From positions 1 to 7,133 of the forward strand of contig CALDGV010000688.1 in NCBI GenBank assembly GCA_937941745.1: a DNA stretch of 7,133 nt, in the 5' to 3' direction. The first letter of the stretch is position 1, and each line of letters begins with the position of its first letter. Below, piece after piece: positions 1-5,790 of the stretch. Both the position numbers and the translations under genes were made by a program. The DNA comes from an uncultured Prosthecobacter sp. (GTDB lineage Bacteria > Verrucomicrobiota > Verrucomicrobiia > Verrucomicrobiales > Verrucomicrobiaceae). The notes below the pieces were generated by a model that ran no database searches, had not been told where the DNA came from, and worked only from the letters and a program-made list of their open reading frames with translations.

Positions 1-401
1 ATGTGCTTCTTGAAGGCGGCCTCATCCTTCTTCTCCTGAGCCTGAAGTCCCTTGTTGTATTCGATGAAGGCCCGGATGTCGTCGGCATTCTTGATGCCGG
101 CGGACTGGGAGGCATCGAAATTGGCAGCCAAGATTTCCAGCTCAGGCAGGATCTTCACCAGCCAGGAGGTGTTCTGCGTGCGCAGGCCCCAGATGAGCTT
201 GGCTTCGATGATCTGCTGGCGTGGCACACCGACCTTGTTGGCCTCCTTGGCAGCCTCGAGCAGCTCCTGTTCCGTGGCTCCGGGGTTGAAGAGCCTCTGC
301 ATGAGTTCCTGCGGCACCTGGCCGGGCGGTGGTGCACTCTCCTGGGCGAGGGTGAGGCTGGGGAGAGCCAGGGCGGTGAACAGGGTGAGAAAGGGTTTCA
401 T
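1..401 (-). CDS. Secreted protein of unknown function, C-terminus outside window
   Basis: Reading leftward from an ATG at 399-401, the frame stays open for 133 codons to the window edge with no stop, so this is the N-terminal part of a longer protein. It begins MKPFLTLFTALALPSLTLAQ, a typical Sec signal peptide (one Lys, hydrophobic core, small residues before a cut near A19-Q20). A Pro-rich linker (APPPGQVP) follows, then a mostly helical, charged, Ala/Glu/Lys-rich region that includes RQQIIEAKLIWGLR and ends in a run of Lys/Glu. I do not recognise the family. It lies 61 bases downstream of the GH71/GH99-like gene on the same strand and may be the next gene of that transcript. No clear ribosome binding site precedes the ATG. 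The signal peptide points to the periplasm or outside. It could be an accessory protein of the enzymes upstream or an unrelated gene. Confidence 0.75.
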   Translation of the reverse strand, partial: MKPFLTLFTALALPSLTLAQESAPPPGQVPQELMQRLFNPGATEQELLEAAKEANKVGVPRQQIIEAKLIWGLRTQNTSWLVKILPELEILAANFDASQSAGIKNADDIRAFIEYNKGLQAQEKKDEAAFKKH

Positions 402-462
402 GACGGTGGGTTTCAACGTGCGGCGTGGAGTGGAACTGTCCATTCACAACGAGACCTGGAGA

Positions 463-1692
463 TCAACGTGCGGGAGAGGCCGGTGTCAGCGGAATTTCGC
501 GTCGGAGGGCCCTCCCGATCTGGCCAGTCAGCCAGAGGTAGTGGTCTGGCGCCAAATCCGGCTCAGCCACAAAGCCTCCGGCCCCCAGAGGCACGTTGGA
601 GGTGGTCTTGAAAATGGCCGTGCCTTCGTCCAGCTCATCAAACATGGCGACGTAAAGCATGGTGCTGCCTCCCAAGATGCGCTCGCGGGCTTGTGACCAT
701 AAAAATTCGCCCGCAAGCCTTGGGATGGCGTTCAGCGGAGCTTCCACGCCGCGCATCTGGCTCAGGTTCCGCCAGCTGAAGCCTGGAAAGATCACAGGCA
801 GGTAGTCCTGGCCCTGCTCGCGGCACCAGCGCGCATCTGATTCGTGCACCGTGTGGATCCGGCGCCTGGCATCCTCTGGGGAGCCGTAGCGCCCGACCGC
901 CCAGGGGCTGATGATGTCCGCCTTTTTCAGCACCTCGTGAAGCTGGGGATCGCGCACCGCATCGCCATCCAGCGTGCGCCACTGCCAGGGCACCCCGGCC
1001 ATGACGGTGAGCTTGCCGAACTCAGGGTTGTCATGCAGAAAGCGCAGCAGGGCGTGGCTCTCCTCCAGGGAGTAGTCGCGGCCGTCATTGAATCCGATGC
1101 CCCAGACGGCCACCACCGGCTTTCCGGCATGGCGCTGGTAGGTCTTGTCGTCCAGGACGCGCCGTTCGCTGTGCAGATGCTTCCAGTCCTGCATCACCAC
1201 GGATTCGATTTCGCCTGCCTTCAGGCCGCTGAGGTCGTACATGACCGCCCAGGTTCGTCCTGTGGCTGCGGCGCTTTCTCTCACGTGCTGCAAAACGCGG
1301 TCATGATGGGCCTTGAAGCGCTTGTCCTTCAGCACCGTGCCGAACCGCTGGAGGAAGACACCGTCGATCCCATGCTCGCGCATCCATTCAAAGTGGCGGC
1401 GCACGGTCCTGGGATGCGCGGAGCTGAAAACCTGGGCGGTGGAGCCGTCGGCATGCTTCAGCGGCGTGTCAAAACGCTCGTCGGCACCGAGCTCGGAGAC
1501 ATCGGGCCAGAGGTCGATGTGGCACTGGCCGGGCTGGTTGAAGCCATAGTGCACCCAGCCCAGGCCGGAACCGTCCGTGGGCGTGGCGAACCATCCCTGG
1601 TAGCCGCACATGACCTTGCCAAACAAGGTCGCTGGTTCACTGGCCGGCAGCAGGCTGGCGAGGGTGAGCAGGGCAGAGGCCAGGGCGTGCAT
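463..1692 (-). CDS. Secreted glycoside hydrolase family 71/99-like protein
   Basis: A 409-residue protein resembling the bacterial GH71/GH99-like group, often annotated as xylosidase/arabinosidase. Residues 1-21 (MHALASALLTLASLLPASEP and A21) look like a signal peptide, though without a basic N-terminus. Visible motifs, in order: VMCGYQGWF (27-35); HGIDGVFLQRFG (107-118); ISPWAVGRYG (261-270); YLPVIFPGFSW (297-307); GEFLWSQ (328-334); and MFDELDEGTAIF (350-361). In the last, E353 and E356 have the EXXE spacing of the two catalytic carboxylates of GH99 endo-alpha-1,2-mannosidases, where the motif usually reads E-W-H-E. That suggests a retained (beta/alpha)8 hydrolase site; the substrate is not predictable. 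The ATG follows the DUF1080 stop after one codon, and GGAG lies 12 bases upstream inside that gene, so translational coupling is likely. True GH99 activity is uncertain; a different alpha-glycosidic linkage is quite possible. Confidence 0.85.
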   Translation of the reverse strand: MHALASALLTLASLLPASEPATLFGKVMCGYQGWFATPTDGSGLGWVHYGFNQPGQCHIDLWPDVSELGADERFDTPLKHADGSTAQVFSSAHPRTVRRHFEWMREHGIDGVFLQRFGTVLKDKRFKAHHDRVLQHVRESAAATGRTWAVMYDLSGLKAGEIESVVMQDWKHLHSERRVLDDKTYQRHAGKPVVAVWGIGFNDGRDYSLEESHALLRFLHDNPEFGKLTVMAGVPWQWRTLDGDAVRDPQLHEVLKKADIISPWAVGRYGSPEDARRRIHTVHESDARWCREQGQDYLPVIFPGFSWRNLSQMRGVEAPLNAIPRLAGEFLWSQARERILGGSTMLYVAMFDELDEGTAIFKTTSNVPLGAGGFVAEPDLAPDHYLWLTGQIGRALRREIPLTPASPAR

Positions 1693-1695
1693 GGG

Positions 1696-2481
1696 TCACT
1701 TCTTCTCCAGCGACTTGAGTTCGATGTTGCGAAACCACACCGGCTGTCCTTCCGCCTGAAGGGCGATATGCCCGTAGCTGAGCCGCAGGTTGCCTCCAGC
1801 CTCGATTTGATCGGTCGCCGGAGCGTTGTTGTTGGTCGGGTCGAGCTGAGGATGCTGGTAGCGGAGCACCTCCACCCCATTCACGCGGTGGATGATCTCC
1901 TCATGACCATGCACCTCCACCTCGGCACGCACCCAGGCATCTGCCGGAAAAGTTGGCGCGCTGGATTTCACAATGTGCCTGGTCACCAGCTGGCCGCCCA
2001 TTTCCACATGCGTTCCAGGCGTGCAGAGGTTCCCCGTTGAGCGCGGTCCCTTGCCCTCATCCGCCAGGAACTGCATCTCCAGGCTGGCGGGGAAGCCCTG
2101 GTCAAAACGCAGGCTTTGAGGCGGCTGGGCGTGCAGCAGCACACCGCTGTTCAGGTTCACGTACTTCGGCGCATCCGCCATCATCCTGCCTTCAAAGCGG
2201 TATTCCAGCCGCAGGATGTAGTGGGAGTAGGCCAGGTTGGTGTACAGGTGGCCGAACTGTTCGTCGAACTTCTCGTAGCCGTCATAGCTGACCTTCAGGA
2301 TGCCATCCTCCACCCGGAAGGTGTTTGCGAAGTTCTCCCCTAGCGGTCGTTTGGCGATTTTCACGGTCCAGCCGCTCAGGTCTTTGCCGTTGAAGAGGGC
2401 CACCCAGCCTTCTTCTGCGGCTGAGGCAGTGGAGAGCAGCAGGCAGGTAAGCCATGGAAGCAAAAGGTGAATCGGGCGCAT
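1696..2481 (-). CDS. Secreted DUF1080 / 3-keto-disaccharide hydrolase domain protein
   Basis: A 261-residue single-domain protein of the PF06439 family (DUF1080, now called 3-keto-disaccharide hydrolase). A signal peptide covers residues 1-22 (MRPIHLLLPW..., ending TASAA before EE). The family hallmarks are in order: GWVALFNGKDLSGW (25-38); FRVEDGILKV (55-64); NSGVLLH (111-117); LEMQFL (134-139); NGVEV (201-205); and a C-terminal strand pair with GHIALQAEGQPVWFRNIEL (237-255). The fold is a concanavalin-like beta-sandwich. Characterised relatives cleave or hydrate 3-keto-glycosides made by sugar 3-dehydrogenases, but no such oxidoreductase is visible here. The gene starts 66 bases after the small membrane protein and stops one codon before the GH71/GH99-like gene, in the same frame. 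The ATG at 2481 gives a good signal peptide; only a weak CAGG precedes it. The family call is firm, the reaction is inferred. Confidence 0.92.
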   Translation of the reverse strand: MRPIHLLLPWLTCLLLSTASAAEEGWVALFNGKDLSGWTVKIAKRPLGENFANTFRVEDGILKVSYDGYEKFDEQFGHLYTNLAYSHYILRLEYRFEGRMMADAPKYVNLNSGVLLHAQPPQSLRFDQGFPASLEMQFLADEGKGPRSTGNLCTPGTHVEMGGQLVTRHIVKSSAPTFPADAWVRAEVEVHGHEEIIHRVNGVEVLRYQHPQLDPTNNNAPATDQIEAGGNLRLSYGHIALQAEGQPVWFRNIELKSLEKK

Positions 2482-2547
2482 GATTCAACCTGTCTCGCGT
2501 GGCTGGAATGCCAAGCTGAAGAATCCTCCCCGGCACTTTGGAAAGAG

Positions 2548-2679
2548 CTACGGACCCCGGCTTTTCAACCGGGCGAGCATCTCGCGGATGTCCCTGGCAC
2601 CCTTCACGGCGACATAGAGCGTGACGCTGCCATACCAGAGCAGGGCAGCGGCGGTAAGAACGAGCCAGAAGGTGATCAT
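2548..2679 (-). CDS. 43-aa single-helix membrane protein, putative small subunit of the adjacent symporter
   Basis: Its ATG (2677-2679) overlaps the symporter TGA (2676-2678) in the sequence ATGA, and its TAG is at 2548-2550. The 43-residue product has one hydrophobic segment, about residues 3-25 (TFWLVLTAAALLWYGSVTLY lies within it). A basic amphipathic tail follows, with KGARDIREMLARLK at 26-39. A longer in-frame reading up to 3036 would run antiframe through the symporter gene and yields Arg/Pro-rich sequence, so the short start is the real one. AAGG about 5 bases before the ATG may serve as ribosome binding site. Small single-helix proteins encoded next to symporters are known (for example MetS of the Met transporter MetPS, and small accessory proteins of SSS permeases). 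By analogy this may assemble with or stabilise the symporter; its sequence does not clearly match a subunit I know. The coupled start and composition make it a convincing gene; the role is inferred. Confidence 0.8.
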   Translation of the reverse strand: MITFWLVLTAAALLWYGSVTLYVAVKGARDIREMLARLKSRGP

Positions 2680-4286
2680 GGAGCCTTGGGCTGAGGTTTG
2701 AGGAGTGAACCGACGATCATGCCAAGGGCCGCCGCCACAAATGCGGCGAGGCCTGGCAGGTCCTTGCCCAGGCTGGCGGCCCAGGCGGCGGTGGAGGGCA
2801 GCTTTTCCAGAGTCAGGTGGATCACCGGCACCGCGGCTCCCAGCAGGATGCCGCCGATCGCGCCCCAGTTGTTCGCGCGCTTCCAGTAGCAGCAGGCAAT
2901 GAGCAGCACCGACATGCTGGAAAGGTAGATGGAGCCGGTGAGCAGCAGGTAGGACCACACATTGCCCTCGATCTGGTAAAACAGCCCAAAGACGAGTAGG
3001 TAAACGCCGATCAGCGCCACGATGCAGCGGTTCCACAGGATGGCGCGGGCATCGGACTGAGTGCGGCGGCGGAAGGGGGCGAGGATGTCATTGTAAATCA
3101 CACTGCCCCAGCTCAGCATGTAACTGGAGTTGGTGCTCATGTCGGCCGCGAGCATGGCGGCGATCAGCAGCCCCATGAGGCCCAAGGGCAGGAAGGTGCT
3201 GAGAAACTCCGGCATGGCGAGCAGGGAGGCATCCATGAGCTTGTTCTGGGTGCTGACCGCGATGCTGGCGGCTTCCTCCGGACTCAGCGAAGCCAGCGGC
3301 AGGCCGACGGACGAGCTTTCGATCTTCTGCTGAACCAAGGCAGGGATGGCCGCGCGCTCAGGTTCCGTCAGATGCTTCAGCGGATGCCAGCCGAGCGCGG
3401 CCAGGGCGGCGATCCCCCAGATGCCGGGCAGCAGGAAGCGGCACACAAAGAAGAAGCTCGTGCGGGTGTAGATGCGCTGGCTGGTCTGGCTGTCCTTGGC
3501 CGAGAGGATGCGCACGATCACCGCCTGCCAGGTCAGCGCCGCAGCAGCATTGGCGACAAATTGGTTCGCCAGAAAGGCCCATCCCAGCCGGGGATTGGCC
3601 AGCGGGTTGAATCCGCCTTCCCCATGATGCTTCTGCACGGTGGCGACGAGGCTGTCCCAGCCGATGGTCTTCAAGATGAGCACGCTCACCACCAGCAGTC
3701 CGGCGCTCATGACCACGAACTGGAGGAAATCCGTCACCAGTACGCTCAACATGCCGCCAAGCACGGTGTAGATCACCACCATGAGCAGCAGCGCCGTCAT
3801 GATGAAGGTGAGGTTCGACAAGTCGAAACCGGCCACGGTGCAGAGGAACTTGCCGCCGATCTGCAGGAAGACGCCCATGTTCAGCAGTCCGCCCATGACA
3901 ATCACCACCCCCGAAAGCCAGCGGACGGTTTTGCCGAAGCGCTGCTCAAACATCTCCGGCAACGTCAGCGCCCCAGCCTGGCGCAGCGGCTTGATGCAGA
4001 AGCCCGTGAGGCCGATCAAGGCCATGGAAAGCGCCTGGCAGATGCCCGGCATGGCCCCGCTGAAACCCTGGCTGTAGCCGGCCTGGGCCGTGTACATGCA
4101 GGTGATGATGCCAAACTCAGTGGCCGCCAGCGACGCAATGCCGAGATGCAGGTTCATCTCGCGGCCGGCGACGAGGTAATCCTCCAGCTTTCCCACATAC
4201 CGCCGCATGGCGATGCCTGCCGCCATGGTCACCAGCAGGTAGAGACCGACGATGCCGCCATCATAGAGCCAGTGAAAGTGGGTCAT
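2676..4286 (-). CDS. Sodium:solute symporter (SSS/SLC5 family)
   Basis: A 536-residue inner-membrane protein with about 13 hydrophobic segments, normal for SSS. Family marks: LEDYLVAGREM (34-44) after the first helix; YTAQAGYSQGFSG (65-77); YTVLGGMLSVLVTDFLQF (173-190), the signature around GG..aV..TD..Q; and AADMSTNSSYMLSWGSVIYND (380-400). In the last, A381, S384 and T385 align with the Na2 sodium-site residues of PutP (S340/T341) and vSGLT (A361/S364/S365). Sodium-coupled uptake is therefore likely; the substrate is not readable. Between about 303 and 360 there is a long hydrophilic stretch (LTEPERAAIPALVQQKIESS and onward) that seems longer than usual for this loop. The gene begins 24 bases after the MFS stop and overlaps the next small gene by 4 bases. 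No Shine-Dalgarno is evident, but the ATG at 4286 puts the first helix correctly. The placement suggests uptake of a product of the secreted enzymes downstream. Confidence 0.93.
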   Translation of the reverse strand: MTHFHWLYDGGIVGLYLLVTMAAGIAMRRYVGKLEDYLVAGREMNLHLGIASLAATEFGIITCMYTAQAGYSQGFSGAMPGICQALSMALIGLTGFCIKPLRQAGALTLPEMFEQRFGKTVRWLSGVVIVMGGLLNMGVFLQIGGKFLCTVAGFDLSNLTFIMTALLLMVVIYTVLGGMLSVLVTDFLQFVVMSAGLLVVSVLILKTIGWDSLVATVQKHHGEGGFNPLANPRLGWAFLANQFVANAAAALTWQAVIVRILSAKDSQTSQRIYTRTSFFFVCRFLLPGIWGIAALAALGWHPLKHLTEPERAAIPALVQQKIESSSVGLPLASLSPEEAASIAVSTQNKLMDASLLAMPEFLSTFLPLGLMGLLIAAMLAADMSTNSSYMLSWGSVIYNDILAPFRRRTQSDARAILWNRCIVALIGVYLLVFGLFYQIEGNVWSYLLLTGSIYLSSMSVLLIACCYWKRANNWGAIGGILLGAAVPVIHLTLEKLPSTAAWAASLGKDLPGLAAFVAAALGMIVGSLLKPQPKAP

Positions 4287-4310
4287 GGCGGCGTTGGATG
4301 AGGTTGCGGC

Positions 4311-5639
4311 TCAGTCTGCGGGCTGTTCGACCGGGCCGGCGGTCTCTTTTTCCTCGGGCAGCAGCAGGGCGATGGCGGCGGCCGGCACGAACAGCCAGCC
4401 TGCCAGATAAAGAGCACGATGGTAATCGCCCACCGGAGCATAGAGCTTGAAGACCACGGTGCCGACTGCGGCGACGATGCGGCCGATGTTGTAGCAGAAC
4501 CCGGCCCCCGTGGTGCGCAGCAGGGTGGGGAAGAGCGGCGGCAGGCACATGGTGAACAGGCCGAAGACACCCTGGCAGAGTCCGATCACCGAATACCAGG
4601 CCAGCATCTCCGTGTGCGTCCAGGCGGTGGCACTGTGAAAGGCGCCCAGCATGGCGGCAGCGTAGCCGAGCAGCATGACCACGATGGCGATGCGGTAGCC
4701 CCACAGCTTGGCAAAGAAGCCGGCGACGTAGTTGCCGAGAATGGACCCGCACATGATCCACACCAGCGCCTCCACCACGGCGTGGGTCTGATCCGGCCCA
4801 GGAAGGGATTTCACCTCCGGCAGCGCCCGGATGAGGCTCTGCTGCCAGAACATGAAGGCCCAGTGCGCCGTGAGCGAGACCGCGCAGATGACCAGCACGC
4901 GCCAGGTGGTGCCGGCCACTTCCCTGCCGAAGAGTTCCCGGATTTGCGGCGGCTTCCGGTCCTTGGCCGCGTGAGTCCACTCCTCCGTTTCAGGCACGGC
5001 CTTGCGGATCCAAAGCGTGATCAGGGCGGGCAGGATGCCGACGAGGAAGACCACACGGTGGCTCATGGCCTCAGTCATCCAGCCTTGATTCACGATCCAG
5101 GCAAAGGTGGCCCCGGCGGCGCAGGCCAGCAGCACGCCCATGTTAACCGCGGTTTGCAGCGTGGCGGCGATCCAGGGGCGCCAGTTCTTTGGCCAGGTCT
5201 CGGAAAGCAGCGATGCGCCGACAGCCCACTCACCGCCAATGCCAAGGGCGGACAAAAAGCGGCAGACCAGCAGGTGGGTCCAGTCCGTGCAAAAGGCGGA
5301 CAGGCCGGTGAAGCCCGCATAGAAAAGGATGGTGAGCACCAGCGTGCGGCTGCGGCCGAGGATGTCGCCCAGGCGGCCGAAGAAGCCGCCTCCGAGCGCC
5401 CATCCCACCAGAAAGGCCGCCTGGATGATGGAAGCCTTGGTGTCCACATCCTTGGGTTCGGCAGCGATGCCGTCATGCATCAGCAGCGCTGCCACGAAGG
5501 GCGTTGCGACAAGGGTGTAGATGTGCATGTCCAGCCCATCGAACAGCCAGCCGAGCCAGGCGGCGATGCCGGAGCGCTTCTGGTGGGGCGTGAGATCGCT
5601 CAGGCGGGTGATTTCGGAGGTCGGAGCAGGGCTGGTCAT
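4311..5639 (-). CDS. Major facilitator superfamily transporter
   Basis: A 442-residue 12-helix MFS permease. I chose the ATG at 5637-5639 (MTSPAPTSEI). The longer frame to 5918 adds 93 residues of low-complexity Arg/Pro/Ala sequence and would overlap the divergent regulator gene. Helix 1 has FDGLDMH with D34 and D37, like the DGxD motif of aromatic acid:H+ symporters (PcaK type). Loop 2-3 has motif A, GRLGDILGRSR (88-98). Helix 4 has R127...G133-I-G-G-E137, and after helix 6 comes PETEEW (216-221), the counterpart of the PETRG/PESPR motif. These marks place it in the broad sugar/organic-acid part of the superfamily, but the substrate cannot be named. It is the first gene of the putative operon; the inverted repeat at 5661-5681 lies 22-42 bases before its start, so control by the divergent LacI regulator is plausible. 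No good Shine-Dalgarno is visible. Proton coupling is inferred from the family. Confidence 0.9.
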   Translation of the reverse strand: MTSPAPTSEITRLSDLTPHQKRSGIAAWLGWLFDGLDMHIYTLVATPFVAALLMHDGIAAEPKDVDTKASIIQAAFLVGWALGGGFFGRLGDILGRSRTLVLTILFYAGFTGLSAFCTDWTHLLVCRFLSALGIGGEWAVGASLLSETWPKNWRPWIAATLQTAVNMGVLLACAAGATFAWIVNQGWMTEAMSHRVVFLVGILPALITLWIRKAVPETEEWTHAAKDRKPPQIRELFGREVAGTTWRVLVICAVSLTAHWAFMFWQQSLIRALPEVKSLPGPDQTHAVVEALVWIMCGSILGNYVAGFFAKLWGYRIAIVVMLLGYAAAMLGAFHSATAWTHTEMLAWYSVIGLCQGVFGLFTMCLPPLFPTLLRTTGAGFCYNIGRIVAAVGTVVFKLYAPVGDYHRALYLAGWLFVPAAAIALLLPEEKETAGPVEQPAD

Positions 5640-5660
5640 GAAAAAGAGGCGCGAGAGTGG

Positions 5661-5681
5661 GCCAAACCAGGGCGGTTTGGC
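5661..5681. promoter_or_regulatory. Perfect inverted repeat, candidate LacI-type operator before the MFS gene
   Basis: GCCAAACC, five bases (AGGGC), then GGTTTGGC: both 8-base arms match exactly. It lies in the 151-bp region between the divergent MFS and LacI-family genes, 22-42 bases before the MFS start, where a bound repressor could block transcription. LacI-family regulators bind symmetric sites, commonly near their own gene. Classical LacI sites have an even-length core with a central CG, which this one lacks, so another role (for example an mRNA hairpin in the MFS leader) remains possible. Confidence 0.45.
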
Positions 5682-5749
5682 AAGGACGGAGAACACGGCA
5701 GCACCAGCGCACTTCTTCGGCGGATCTGCGGAGGCCGAGAAGACCGGGC

Positions 5750-5766
5750 TCAAGCATCCAGCTTGA
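5750..5766. promoter_or_regulatory. Second inverted repeat, candidate operator before the regulator gene
   Basis: TCAAGC, five bases (ATCCA), then GCTTGA: both 6-base arms match exactly. It ends 24 bases before the upstream ATG of the LacI-family gene. It shares the 5-base spacer of the 5661-5681 repeat but only part of the arm sequence; the centres are 87 bp apart. It may be an autoregulatory site or a second binding site. A 6-base inverted repeat could also occur by chance. Confidence 0.25.
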
Positions 5767-5790
5767 CCTTGCCGGGCCTCATCGCTCCTC

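Noticed and set aside
425..447. Imperfect stem-loop in the gap between the GH71/GH99-like gene and the unknown secreted gene
   Set aside because: In the minus-strand transcript it has a mismatch and a bulge and no T-tract follows, so it is not supported as a terminator.
844..2040. Plus-strand open frame of 398 codons opposite the GH71/GH99-like and DUF1080 genes
   Set aside because: It spans two well-supported minus-strand genes and shows no recognisable domain; it is a GC-rich shadow frame.
2556..2573. CCCGG/CCGGG hairpin near the end of the small membrane protein gene as a terminator
   Set aside because: The stem has only five base pairs, lies inside the coding sequence and has no T-tract; transcription probably continues into the DUF1080 gene.
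2680..3036. Long N-terminal extension of the 43-aa small protein
   Set aside because: It would read antiframe through the symporter 3' end and gives Arg/Pro/His-rich sequence; the ATG overlapping the symporter stop is far more plausible.
3372..4301. Plus-strand open frame of 309 codons opposite the symporter
   Set aside because: Its His/Gln/Glu-rich composition mirrors hydrophobic codons of the symporter on the other strand; no motif or start signal supports it.
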